Below, piece after piece: positions 1 to 5,013 of a DNA stretch of 5,013 nucleotides. The DNA lies in the NCBI GenBank assembly GCA_021807965.1, contig JAKBCI010000146.1, positions 1 to 5,013 of the forward strand. Direction: 5' to 3'. The stretch is from Actinomycetes bacterium (lineage in GTDB: Bacteria; Actinomycetota; Acidimicrobiia; Acidimicrobiales; RAAP-2). The position numbers were made by a program, and so were the translations under genes. The notes beneath the pieces were generated by a model, which did no database searches, was not told where the DNA came from, and saw nothing but the letters and a program-made list of their open reading frames with translations. Within the stretch, counting starts at the first letter, position 1. Each line of letters starts with the position of its first letter.

Positions 1-1
1 C

Positions 2-157
2 GTTCGCTCCACCACGCCGACCATGCTCGAAGTCACCATGACCGACGCGTGGGTCTGGGACATGTATCGTTCGGCGCGCTTCGTGCCGTCCGTGCGCGTG
101 CTGACGTTCCGCGACGTCAACGTTGAGCGGCTCCCCAAAGAGGATCTGCAGCCCTGA
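2..157 (+). CDS. DUF2469 family protein, C-terminal 51 residues (5' end off window)
   Basis: This reading frame is open from the window edge to a TGA at 155-157 and gives 51 residues. Its core, with the strings DAWVWDMYR, SARFV and FRDVNVE, matches what I recall of the C-terminal half of the small actinobacterial DUF2469 proteins (about 100 residues, Rv2901c type), which carry AWVWDMYRPARFV followed by TFKDVNVE. About half of the protein is therefore present. The molecular function of the family is not established. In many actinobacteria the gene follows rnhB (ribonuclease HII) and precedes a yraN-like gene; here the next gene is not yraN-like, and what lies upstream cannot be seen. The next gene's ATG begins one base after this stop, which suggests co-transcription. 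The family assignment is from memory of the motif, not from a search. Confidence 0.85.
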   Translation, partial: VRSTTPTMLEVTMTDAWVWDMYRSARFVPSVRVLTFRDVNVERLPKEDLQP

Positions 158-158
158 C

Positions 159-623
159 ATGGAGTTGAACCACCTACTCGCCACCCTCGACGTGGTCGCG
201 AGCTGGGACCGCTCGGACCGCGGACCGACGGTCGCCTCGCTGCTCGACGGCGACGTCGTCGTGGCCCTGGCGGCGCGCGAGCCGCACCTGGGACCGCTCG
301 GACCGTGGTTGCGGGTTGGTTCGGGGTATCCGGCGTCGATGGCGGCGCGCGACGTCGCGACGCTCAGCTGGCTCGTCGACTTCGACGATGTCGTGATCGC
401 GGGTGACCACGCCGACCTGCACGCGGCCGTGGTGCGGGCCATGTTGAGCGACGACGAGGTGACGGTGGTCAACGCGGTCGCCGAGGTGCGCGGCGCGTAC
501 AACCGGCCGGCCCCGCCCCGTCCGATCACCGTGTGGCACGTAGTGGGCGAGCACGTATCGGACGGTACGCGGGTGCTACGCGCGTCGTCGGCGCACGGTC
601 CGCTGACGCGCTATCGGGACTGA
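159..623 (+). CDS. Hypothetical protein, 154 residues; possible compact luciferase-like relic
   Basis: I do not recognise this protein with confidence. The ATG at 159 is chosen because it sits one base after the preceding stop. A TTG at 123 would extend the frame by 12 residues but would overlap the DUF2469 gene and has no ribosome site. A purine-rich AAAGAGGA at 137-144 lies 14 bases upstream of the ATG, further than ideal. The product is soluble, rich in Ala, Val and Asp, and shows no signal peptide or membrane segment. The order of segments is suggestive: a strand-like LRVGSG (51-56), a helix with AARDVATLSWL (62-72), a strand VVIAG (78-82), a helix AVVRAMLSDDEVTV (90-103) and RPAPPRPITVW (116-126). 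This order recalls the central part of LLM-class (PF00296) F420 or flavin monooxygenases, but the protein is under half the usual length. That relation is a guess. The stop abuts the stop of the opposing oxidoreductase gene. Confidence 0.7.
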   Translation: MELNHLLATLDVVASWDRSDRGPTVASLLDGDVVVALAAREPHLGPLGPWLRVGSGYPASMAARDVATLSWLVDFDDVVIAGDHADLHAAVVRAMLSDDEVTVVNAVAEVRGAYNRPAPPRPITVWHVVGEHVSDGTRVLRASSAHGPLTRYRD

Positions 624-1025
624 CTACTGGGGCTGGACCGATATGCGGTCGGGACGAATGCGCACCGTAACGCGGATCTCGCCCTCACTGCGAAAGGGGT
701 ACTCGTCGACGTCACGATACTTTTTGGCCAAACGGTTGATGACCTCATCGGCGCCGTCGGTCGTGAAGGTCACGACCGTGCCGCGCAGGGCGACGATGAC
801 GTAGGGATCATCGGGGTCCGCGATGGACACCGCGACCCGCGGGTCAGCCGCGAGGTTGCGGGCCTTCGCGCGGCCGAGAGCCGTGTTGATGACCACCTCG
901 TCACCGTCGAGTTCGACCCAGACCGGGGTCACGTTCGGCGAGCCGTCGGGCTCGAGACTGGCGACGTGGGCGAGCGCCCGCTTGGCGAAGATGGCGCGCG
1001 CGGCGTCAGTGAAGGTATCGGCCAT
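624..1025 (-). CDS. PPOX/FDOR-class F420- or flavin-dependent oxidoreductase
   Basis: This encodes a 133-residue single-domain split beta-barrel protein of the pyridoxamine-phosphate-oxidase-like superfamily, probably the F420-dependent FDOR-B type (TIGR03618, Rv1155-like). Family hallmarks are visible in order: HVASLEPDGSPNVTPVWVELDG (20-41), with the usual pattern of strand, turn and strand; VINTALGRAKARNL (45-58), whose basic residues R52, K54 and R56 occupy the place where relatives contact the cofactor phosphate; DPRVAVSIADPDDPY (61-75); and a final barrel strand near RGTVVTF. Members reduce small molecules with F420H2 or FMN, or bind biliverdin; the substrate cannot be read from sequence. 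The ATG at 1025 is preferred to the upstream start at 1142, because it has a good AAGGAG seven bases away and because the longer form would run into nfo. It is divergent from nfo and converges without a gap on the upstream hypothetical gene. Cofactor choice (F420, FMN or heme) is inferred. Confidence 0.88.
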   Translation of the reverse strand: MADTFTDAARAIFAKRALAHVASLEPDGSPNVTPVWVELDGDEVVINTALGRAKARNLAADPRVAVSIADPDDPYVIVALRGTVVTFTTDGADEVINRLAKKYRDVDEYPFRSEGEIRVTVRIRPDRISVQPQ

Positions 1026-1032
1026 GGTTCGT

Positions 1033-1038
1033 CTCCTT
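1033..1038 (-). promoter_or_regulatory. Ribosome binding site of the PPOX/FDOR gene
   Basis: On the minus strand this reads AAGGAG, a near-perfect Shine-Dalgarno sequence, with seven bases between it and the ATG at 1025. It decides the start of the oxidoreductase in favour of the 133-residue form. Confidence 0.8.
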
Positions 1039-1061
1039 GTCTGGGGTCGTGGCGACCCGAG

Positions 1062-1067
1062 TAGATT
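1062..1067 (+). promoter_or_regulatory. Candidate -10 element for leaderless nfo transcription
   Basis: TAGATT fits the actinobacterial -10 pattern TANNNT. Seven bases separate it from the nfo ATG at 1075, so a normal start site would fall at A1074 or at A1075, the first base of the start codon. No Shine-Dalgarno sequence precedes the ATG, which agrees with leaderless translation. A TTGTCT at 1037-1042 could serve as a -35 but the spacer would be 19 bases, so I give it little weight. This is pattern reading only. Confidence 0.45.
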
Positions 1068-1068
1068 C

Positions 1069-1074
1069 ACTGTA
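1069..1074 (-). promoter_or_regulatory. Possible -10 element for the divergent PPOX/FDOR gene
   Basis: The minus strand reads TACAGT here, another match to TANNNT. A start site about seven bases downstream (near 1062) would give a leader of about 36 bases carrying the AAGGAG site. I see no clear -35, which would lie inside the start of nfo. The hexamer lies one base away from the nfo -10 candidate on the other strand. The evidence is weak. Confidence 0.25.
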
Positions 1075-1977
1075 ATGAACATCGGCGCGCACGTACGCGG
1101 CGGCGGGACGTTGATACCGTCACTCGAAGCGGGCGTCGCCATCGGTGCGACGTCGATCCAAGTCTTCGTCCAGAGCCCGCGGATGTGGAAGCCGAGTCAG
1201 TACGCACCAGCGGTGCTCGACGCCTATCGCGAGGCGCAACGCGACCACCCGAGCATCACGGACACCTTCTGTCACGCGACGTATCTGATCAACCTCGCCA
1301 CCGGCGACCAGGCCCTCTACGAGCGCTCCGTGGACGCGCTCGCCCACAACTTGCGAGTCGGTCGAGCCATGGGGGCCTCGGGCGTGATCCTGCACGTAGG
1401 CAGCCACAAGGGCGCCGGACTGGACGACGTCGTGGGCCAGATCGCGGGGGCGTTCGCGAAGGCCCTCGACGCGGCCGGGGCCGATGACGACCGCTGTCCG
1501 ATCGTGATCGAGAACGCCGCCGGCGCTGGGGGCACCGTCGGGCGCAGTCTCGAGGAGATCGAGCGGCTGGTGGAGGCGACCGGGCGTGACGAACGCGTCG
1601 GCGTCTGCGTCGATACCCAGCACCTGTTCGCCAGTGGCGTTGACGTCGCGACGCCGACCACGGCTCGACGTTTCGTCGCCGAGGTCGACCGCCGCGTCGG
1701 CTTGGGTCGGCTGCGCTGCCTGCACCTGAACGATTCGAAGACCGCCTTTGGCTCGAACCGCGATCGTCACGCCAATATCGACGAGGGTGAGATCGGTTCG
1801 GCCGGACTCGCGGCGTTGGTGGGGCACCCGAAGATTCGTGAGCTGCCGCTGCTGCTCGAGGTTCCGGGGGACGGCGACGGCCCTCGAGCGGTCGACGTCG
1901 CGGCCGCTCGCGAGGTTGTCGAACGGGGGGTGGCGCTCTATCGCCGTGGCGCGGCGACGAAGTCCCCAAACAAGTAG
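1075..1977 (+). CDS. nfo: Deoxyribonuclease IV (endonuclease IV, AP endonuclease)
   Basis: This encodes a 300-residue zinc-dependent TIM-barrel endonuclease of base excision repair. The family cuts 5' to abasic sites and removes blocked 3' ends in damaged DNA in the cytoplasm. All nine metal ligands known from E. coli Nfo have counterparts: H67 in [11 protein letters not shown]107 in ILHVGSH, E146 in IENAAG, D180 and H183 in [11 protein letters not shown]217 in LHLNDSK, D230 and H232 in DRH, and E262 in LLLEVPG. The length fits actinobacterial relatives (E. coli has 285). The ATG at 1075 gives the expected opening [10 protein letters not shown]; longer forms reach into the divergent gene. There is no Shine-Dalgarno sequence, but a -10-like element sits just upstream, so the mRNA may be leaderless. 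The fumC start lies 10 bases after the stop, so the two are probably co-transcribed. I see no LexA-like palindrome in the promoter region. Confidence 0.97.
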   Translation: MNIGAHVRGGGTLIPSLEAGVAIGATSIQVFVQSPRMWKPSQYAPAVLDAYREAQRDHPSITDTFCHATYLINLATGDQALYERSVDALAHNLRVGRAMGASGVILHVGSHKGAGLDDVVGQIAGAFAKALDAAGADDDRCPIVIENAAGAGGTVGRSLEEIERLVEATGRDERVGVCVDTQHLFASGVDVATPTTARRFVAEVDRRVGLGRLRCLHLNDSKTAFGSNRDRHANIDEGEIGSAGLAALVGHPKIRELPLLLEVPGDGDGPRAVDVAAAREVVERGVALYRRGAATKSPNK

Positions 1978-1984
1978 GAGAGGA
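1976..1984 (+). promoter_or_regulatory. Ribosome binding site of fumC
   Basis: AGGAGAGGA overlaps the last two bases of the nfo stop codon and ends three bases before the fumC ATG at 1988; its AGGAG core is seven bases from the ATG. It supports the 462-residue fumarase start and independent strong initiation within the operon. Confidence 0.8.
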
Positions 1985-1987
1985 ACC

Positions 1988-3376
1988 ATGACCAACGTGC
2001 GCGTCGAATCCGACACCATGGGCACCATCGAGGTGCCCGCCGAGCACTACTGGGGTGCGCAGACTGAGCGCAGCCTGCACCACTTCGCCATTGGCCACGA
2101 GACGATGCCGCCCGCGGTCATTCGGGCGTTCGGCATCCTTAAGTTGGCGTCGGCGCGCGTCAACCGGGACCTCGGCAAACTCGACGCCGAGCGAGCGGAC
2201 CTGATTGAGCGGGCGGCCGGCGAGGTGATCGACGGCAGCCTGAGCGCGGAATTCCCGCTGCGCATCTGGCAAACCGGATCGGGCACCCAGACCAACATGA
2301 ACGTGAACGAGGTGATCTCGAACCGCGCCATTGAACTGGCGGGTGGCGAGCGGGGATCGAAGGACCCCGTTCACCCGAACGATCACGTCAACATGTCCCA
2401 GTCTTCGAACGACACCTTTCCAACGGCGATGCACATCGCGGCGGTGATGGAGATCACCGGGCGGCTCGCGCCGTCGGTGGCGAGGCTGCGCGACGCGCTC
2501 GACGCCAAGGCGGTGGCCTACGCGGGCGTCACCAAAATCGGTCGGACTCACCTGATGGACGCGGTCCCGCTCACCCTCGGCCAGGAGTTTTCGGGCTACG
2601 TCGCCCAACTCGACGCCGACCTCGCCCGGCTCGACGCAGTGCTCGCGGGGCTCTACGAGCTCGCGGCGGGCGGTACCGCCGTCGGCACCGGACTCAACAC
2701 GCACCCCGAGTTCGGGGTGCGTGTGGCGGCGCAAATAGCCGCCCTCACCGGACAGCCCTTCGTGACCGCGCCGAACAAGTTCGCGGCCCTCGCCGCCCAC
2801 GACGCCCTGGTCTTCGCTCACGGCGCGATCAAAACGCTGGCGGCCAGTCTGATCAAGATCGCGGACGACCTACGGTGGCTCGGCTCGGGACCCCGTTCGG
2901 GCCTCGGCGAACTGCGACTGCCCGAGAACGAGCCGGGCAGTTCCATCATGCCCGGCAAGGTCAACCCGACGCAGTCCGAGGCGATGATCATGGTCGCGGT
3001 CCAGGTCTTCGGCAACGACGCCGCGGTCGCGATGGCTGACTCGCGCGGAAATTTGGAGCTCAACGTGGCCAAGCCCGTGATCATCCACAACGTCTGCAAC
3101 TCGATAGACCTGCTCACCGACGCGTGTGACCGCTTCCGAGAGTTCTGCGTCGAGGGCCTCGAGCCCGACTACGAACAGATCGACCACCACCTGCGTAACA
3201 GCCTGATGCTCGTGACGGCGCTCAACCCGCTCATCGGCTACGACAAGGCCGCCCAGGTCGCCAAGAAGGCTCACCGGGAGCGTACGACGTTGCGTGACGC
3301 CGCGGTCGCGCTGGGCTTCGTGACGGGCGAGCAGTTCGACGCGGCGGTCGTGCCGGAGTCCATGACCCACCCGTGA
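1988..3376 (+). CDS. fumC: Fumarate hydratase, class II
   Basis: This is a 462-residue homotetrameric, iron-independent fumarase that interconverts fumarate and L-malate in the TCA cycle. The superfamily signature [11 protein letters not shown] lies at 317-327, with the catalytic serine at 318. The general acid/base pair T187-H188 lies in [10 protein letters not shown], the second-site residues H129, N131 and D132 in [14 protein letters not shown], and the substrate-binding [12 protein letters not shown] at 98-109. Numbering at these sites agrees with E. coli FumC (467 residues), so nothing is missing. The TGT/SGT pattern of fumarases, rather than the argininosuccinate lyase or aspartase variants, and the opening [20 protein letters not shown], which aligns end to end with FumC, fix both identity and start. 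The gene follows nfo after 10 bases and overlaps the next gene by 4 bases (GTGA). Aspartase is the main alternative and is unlikely given the N-terminus. Confidence 0.97.
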   Translation: MTNVRVESDTMGTIEVPAEHYWGAQTERSLHHFAIGHETMPPAVIRAFGILKLASARVNRDLGKLDAERADLIERAAGEVIDGSLSAEFPLRIWQTGSGTQTNMNVNEVISNRAIELAGGERGSKDPVHPNDHVNMSQSSNDTFPTAMHIAAVMEITGRLAPSVARLRDALDAKAVAYAGVTKIGRTHLMDAVPLTLGQEFSGYVAQLDADLARLDAVLAGLYELAAGGTAVGTGLNTHPEFGVRVAAQIAALTGQPFVTAPNKFAALAAHDALVFAHGAIKTLAASLIKIADDLRWLGSGPRSGLGELRLPENEPGSSIMPGKVNPTQSEAMIMVAVQVFGNDAAVAMADSRGNLELNVAKPVIIHNVCNSIDLLTDACDRFREFCVEGLEPDYEQIDHHLRNSLMLVTALNPLIGYDKAAQVAKKAHRERTTLRDAAVALGFVTGEQFDAAVVPESMTHP

Positions 3377-3678
3377 CGCGGCCCGATCTGCTCGCGCCGG
3401 CGACGGTGGCCGCGTGGCTGGACGCGAATCCCCAGTGGTCGCTGCGTAACGGTCATCTCGTGCGTGAGCAGCGCTTCGCGAGTCATCGCGACGCCGCGCA
3501 GTTCGTGCTCGACCAGGTGACGCTGGCCGAGCGCCTCGACCACCACCCCGTGATCACGCTGACCTACCGTGACGTGCGCTGGGAGCTGTGGACCCACGAC
3601 CGCGGTGGCGTGACGACGCTCGATCTGGCGTACGCCGAAGCCGTTGACGCGGCGATCGTGAACGCCACGCGATCCTGA
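3373..3678 (+). CDS. Pterin-4a-carbinolamine dehydratase (PCD/DCoH family)
   Basis: This is a small cytoplasmic protein of 101 residues, about the family's usual length. PCDs dehydrate 4a-hydroxytetrahydrobiopterin, regenerating the cofactor of aromatic amino acid hydroxylases; bacterial members without a hydroxylase partner are linked to folate or molybdopterin metabolism. The active-site pattern is complete: E53, three residues, H57-H58-P59, five residues, Y65, nine residues, H75, eight residues, D84. The opening [12 protein letters not shown] and the segment [16 protein letters not shown] also fit the family. The GTG start overlaps the fumC stop by four bases (GTGA), and the nearest purine-rich stretch (GGAG, 3355-3358) is 14 bases away, so translation is probably coupled to fumC. 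No phenylalanine hydroxylase is in view, so the physiological substrate is open; the symbol phhB is therefore not assigned. The stop lies one base from the stop of the opposing pspAB-like gene. Confidence 0.93.
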   Translation: MTRPDLLAPATVAAWLDANPQWSLRNGHLVREQRFASHRDAAQFVLDQVTLAERLDHHPVITLTYRDVRWELWTHDRGGVTTLDLAYAEAVDAAIVNATRS

Positions 3679-3679
3679 C

Positions 3680-4255
3680 TCAGGCGACGGGAACCTCCCA
3701 TAAGGCCATCCAGCGAGACAGGTCTCGTTCGATGGGGAGGTCCTTGTCGAGAAACGAACGGACGCGGAGTTCCAATTCGTTGTCGCGCTGCTGCGCGCCG
3801 GTGGGCGCGAAGGGGTAGAAGGTTCCTTGCTTGAGCAGGTAGACCAGTCGAACGGAGCCGTCGCCCGGCGGACTCTTGGGGACGAAGCCGAAGACGGCGC
3901 ACAGCAGTCGCGGCCCGAGCCCGTTGTCGACGAGCGTGGCGTTGGCGCCGTGGATTCGGGTGACTAGCGTGGCGATGTCCTGATCGTGGATGACGATCCA
4001 TCGAAAACCGAAGCGATCCGTGGTGAAGGTGACGTCGGCCGCCGCCTCGTCGAAGTTGAGCAGTTGCTTCACGTCGTCGTCGGACGCGAGTGACGACTCA
4101 CCACTGCCCGATTTGAAACAGAGACCAGCCTGACCCGAGGTGACCAGGTCCAGCTCGCTCTCCAGGGTCAGCGCCGCCGTCGGCAGCGCGAACAGGCTGT
4201 CCAGCTTTGGGGCCACCTGCTTCGTGCGCCCAAAGAGCGTGTCGCGAAGACCCAC
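3680..4255 (-). CDS. pspAB: PspA-associated protein PspAB-like
   Basis: This is a 191-residue soluble protein that I match from memory to the PspAB family, found beside htpX in actinobacteria and linked to the phage-shock-protein (PspA) membrane stress response. Supporting segments are the N-terminal LRDTLFGRTK (3-12), LDSLFALPTAALTL (18-31), FGFRWIVI (82-89), LGPRLLCAVFGF (113-124), LVYLLKQGTFYPFAPTG (137-153), RDNELELRVRSFL (157-169) and RDLSRWMALW (177-186). Its biochemical role is unknown, and I see no membrane segment or catalytic motif. The start is GTG, whose G at 4255 is also the last base of the htpX stop codon (TAGTG). No Shine-Dalgarno sequence precedes it, so translation probably depends on ribosomes finishing htpX. 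No pspA gene is in the window. The htpX neighbour is the strongest contextual support; the family name would need a profile search. Confidence 0.8.
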   Translation of the reverse strand: MGLRDTLFGRTKQVAPKLDSLFALPTAALTLESELDLVTSGQAGLCFKSGSGESSLASDDDVKQLLNFDEAAADVTFTTDRFGFRWIVIHDQDIATLVTRIHGANATLVDNGLGPRLLCAVFGFVPKSPPGDGSVRLVYLLKQGTFYPFAPTGAQQRDNELELRVRSFLDKDLPIERDLSRWMALWEVPVA

Positions 4256-5013
4256 TAGCCGTTGAGCTGCCGTTCGAGCTTGTTCAACTGGTCGAGCCGC
4301 TTCTCGAGCGAGGGGTGCGTGGAGAAGAGCGACGCGGCAGTTCCACCGGCCAGCGCCGGGGCGAAAAAGAAGGCGTTCATGCCCTCCGCCTGGCGCAGGT
4401 CAGTGCGCGGAATGCGCCCGATGTCACCCGTGATGTGCACGAGGGCGCTCGCGAGCACGCTCGGCTTGCCGATCAAGATCGCGCCCGAACGGTCGGCGGC
4501 CAATTCTCGATACCGCGACAGCGCCATTGTCAGCAGGTACGCGATCACGTAGACGACGAGCGACACCAGCCACGTGATCATCTCGAGCAACACGAGGTTC
4601 TCACCATCGCGGCTTCGCCCGCCGCCGGAGAACATGGCGCCCCACATGGCGATCCGGCTAATCAGGCCGGCGAGCATGCCTACCCCGGACGCGATCGTCA
4701 TCACCGCCACGTCTCGGTGGGCGACGTGGCTCAGCTCGTGGGCGAGCACCGCCTCGAGCTCCTCGTCGCTCAACCGGCGCATCAGGCCCCGCGTGGCACA
4801 GATGACGGCGTGACTCGGGTTGCGACCCGTCGCGAAGGCGTTAGGCATGTCCATCTCCGCTACGCCCACGCGCGGCTTGGGCATATTGGCTAGCAGGCAC
4901 AGTCGGTCGACGATCTCGTGGAGGTGCGGCTCCTGGGCCGGCGTGACCTCGTGCGCGTGCATCGAGAACATCGCGATCTTGTCCGAGAAGTAGTACTGGG
5001 CTACGAGCGCGCC
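4255..5013 (-). CDS. htpX: Zinc metalloprotease HtpX, M48 family (5' end off window)
   Basis: This is an integral membrane protease that degrades misfolded membrane proteins. The frame is open to the window edge; 252 residues are visible, and the start with the first membrane segments is missing. Since relatives have roughly 285-290 residues, about 35 are probably absent. An internal ATG at 4971 is not the start, because the upstream codons read QYYFSDKIAMFSM, a conserved HtpX stretch. Visible in order are NAFATGRNPSHAVICAT (58-74), the zinc site HELSH (92-96, two His ligands and the catalytic Glu), two hydrophobic segments (about 102-127 and 140-165) joined by a Gly/Arg-rich loop, and RELAADRSGA with the third ligand E170. 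The C-terminus ends with THPSLEKRLDQL, typical of the family. It shares one base with the downstream pspAB-like gene, so the two form an operon suited to envelope stress. Confidence 0.96.
   Translation of the reverse strand, partial: GALVAQYYFSDKIAMFSMHAHEVTPAQEPHLHEIVDRLCLLANMPKPRVGVAEMDMPNAFATGRNPSHAVICATRGLMRRLSDEELEAVLAHELSHVAHRDVAVMTIASGVGMLAGLISRIAMWGAMFSGGGRSRDGENLVLLEMITWLVSLVVYVIAYLLTMALSRYRELAADRSGAILIGKPSVLASALVHITGDIGRIPRTDLRQAEGMNAFFFAPALAGGTAASLFSTHPSLEKRLDQLNKLERQLNG

Noticed and set aside
348..359. Perfect 12-base palindrome CGCGACGTCGCG
   Set aside because: It lies within a coding frame (Arg-Asp-Val-Ala codons), and such CG-rich palindromes are expected by chance at this base composition.
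174..554. A 126-codon minus-strand frame opposite the unknown gene
   Set aside because: It is rich in Arg and His and has no ribosome site. The plus-strand frame has more normal composition and a start one base after the upstream stop, although neither frame has a firm homologue.
636..650. Short inverted repeat GACCG-ATATG-CGGTC as a terminator for the unknown gene
   Set aside because: The stem is only five pairs, has no T-run after it, and codes for the C-terminus of the oxidoreductase; chance is likely in GC-rich DNA.
1026..1074. LexA/SOS box upstream of nfo
   Set aside because: No TCGAAC/GTTCGA-type palindrome is present in the intergenic region, so SOS control is not supported.
1120..2028. 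A 302-codon minus-strand open frame opposite nfo
   Set aside because: It mirrors nfo and has biased composition with no family motifs; nfo with all nine metal ligands is clearly the real gene.
1289..2821. A 510-codon minus-strand open frame across nfo and fumC
   Set aside because: It is antisense to two complete, motif-verified genes. Its product is Arg, His and Gly rich with no recognisable domain, as expected for the opposite strand of GC-rich coding DNA.
3674..3684. Palindrome CCTGA-C-TCAGG over the two facing stop codons
   Set aside because: The symmetry follows largely from two TGA stops facing each other across one base, and a one-base loop cannot form a hairpin.
4207..4893. A 228-codon plus-strand open frame opposite htpX
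   Set aside because: It is a shadow of htpX, rich in Arg, His and Gln with no domain; the htpX frame carries HELSH and the membrane segments.

Overview
The window is GC-rich (about two-thirds G+C by eye), densely coding chromosomal DNA from an actinobacterium. The support is a DUF2469-type protein, a PspAB-type protein next to HtpX, and an F420/flavin-type split beta-barrel oxidoreductase; all three are typical of that phylum. A deep-branching class such as Acidimicrobiia is possible, but the class cannot be fixed from this sequence. I see no mobile element, tRNA, rRNA, CRISPR array or direct repeat.

Layout from left to right. (1) A plus-strand pair: the 3' end of a DUF2469 gene (2-157) and a 154-residue protein of unknown function (159-623), one base apart. 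(2) A minus-strand PPOX/FDOR-type oxidoreductase (624-1025) whose stop codon abuts the stop of the preceding gene. (3) A 49-base divergent promoter region (1026-1074), the only real intergenic space in the window. (4) A plus-strand run that looks like one operon: nfo, endonuclease IV (1075-1977); fumC, class II fumarase (1988-3376); and a pterin-4a-carbinolamine dehydratase (3373-3678). The first two are 10 bases apart and the last two overlap by 4 bases. (5) A minus-strand pair converging on that operon with a 1-base gap: htpX, a membrane metalloprotease whose 5' end lies off the window (4255-5013), followed by a PspAB-like gene (3680-4255) whose GTG start shares one base with the htpX stop.

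The genes fall into three apparent functions: repair of abasic or oxidised DNA (nfo), central and cofactor metabolism (fumC, the pterin dehydratase, the FDOR protein) and envelope stress or membrane protein quality control (htpX-pspAB). The nfo-fumC-dehydratase operon has no obvious common pathway and may simply share a promoter.

Most of the window is recognisable housekeeping sequence. The least explained item is the 154-residue protein at 159-623, whose middle and end faintly resemble the core of a luciferase-like (LLM) barrel. The best regulatory signal is a -10-like TAGATT placed so that nfo would be transcribed without a leader. I do not see convincing evidence of a new multi-gene system.
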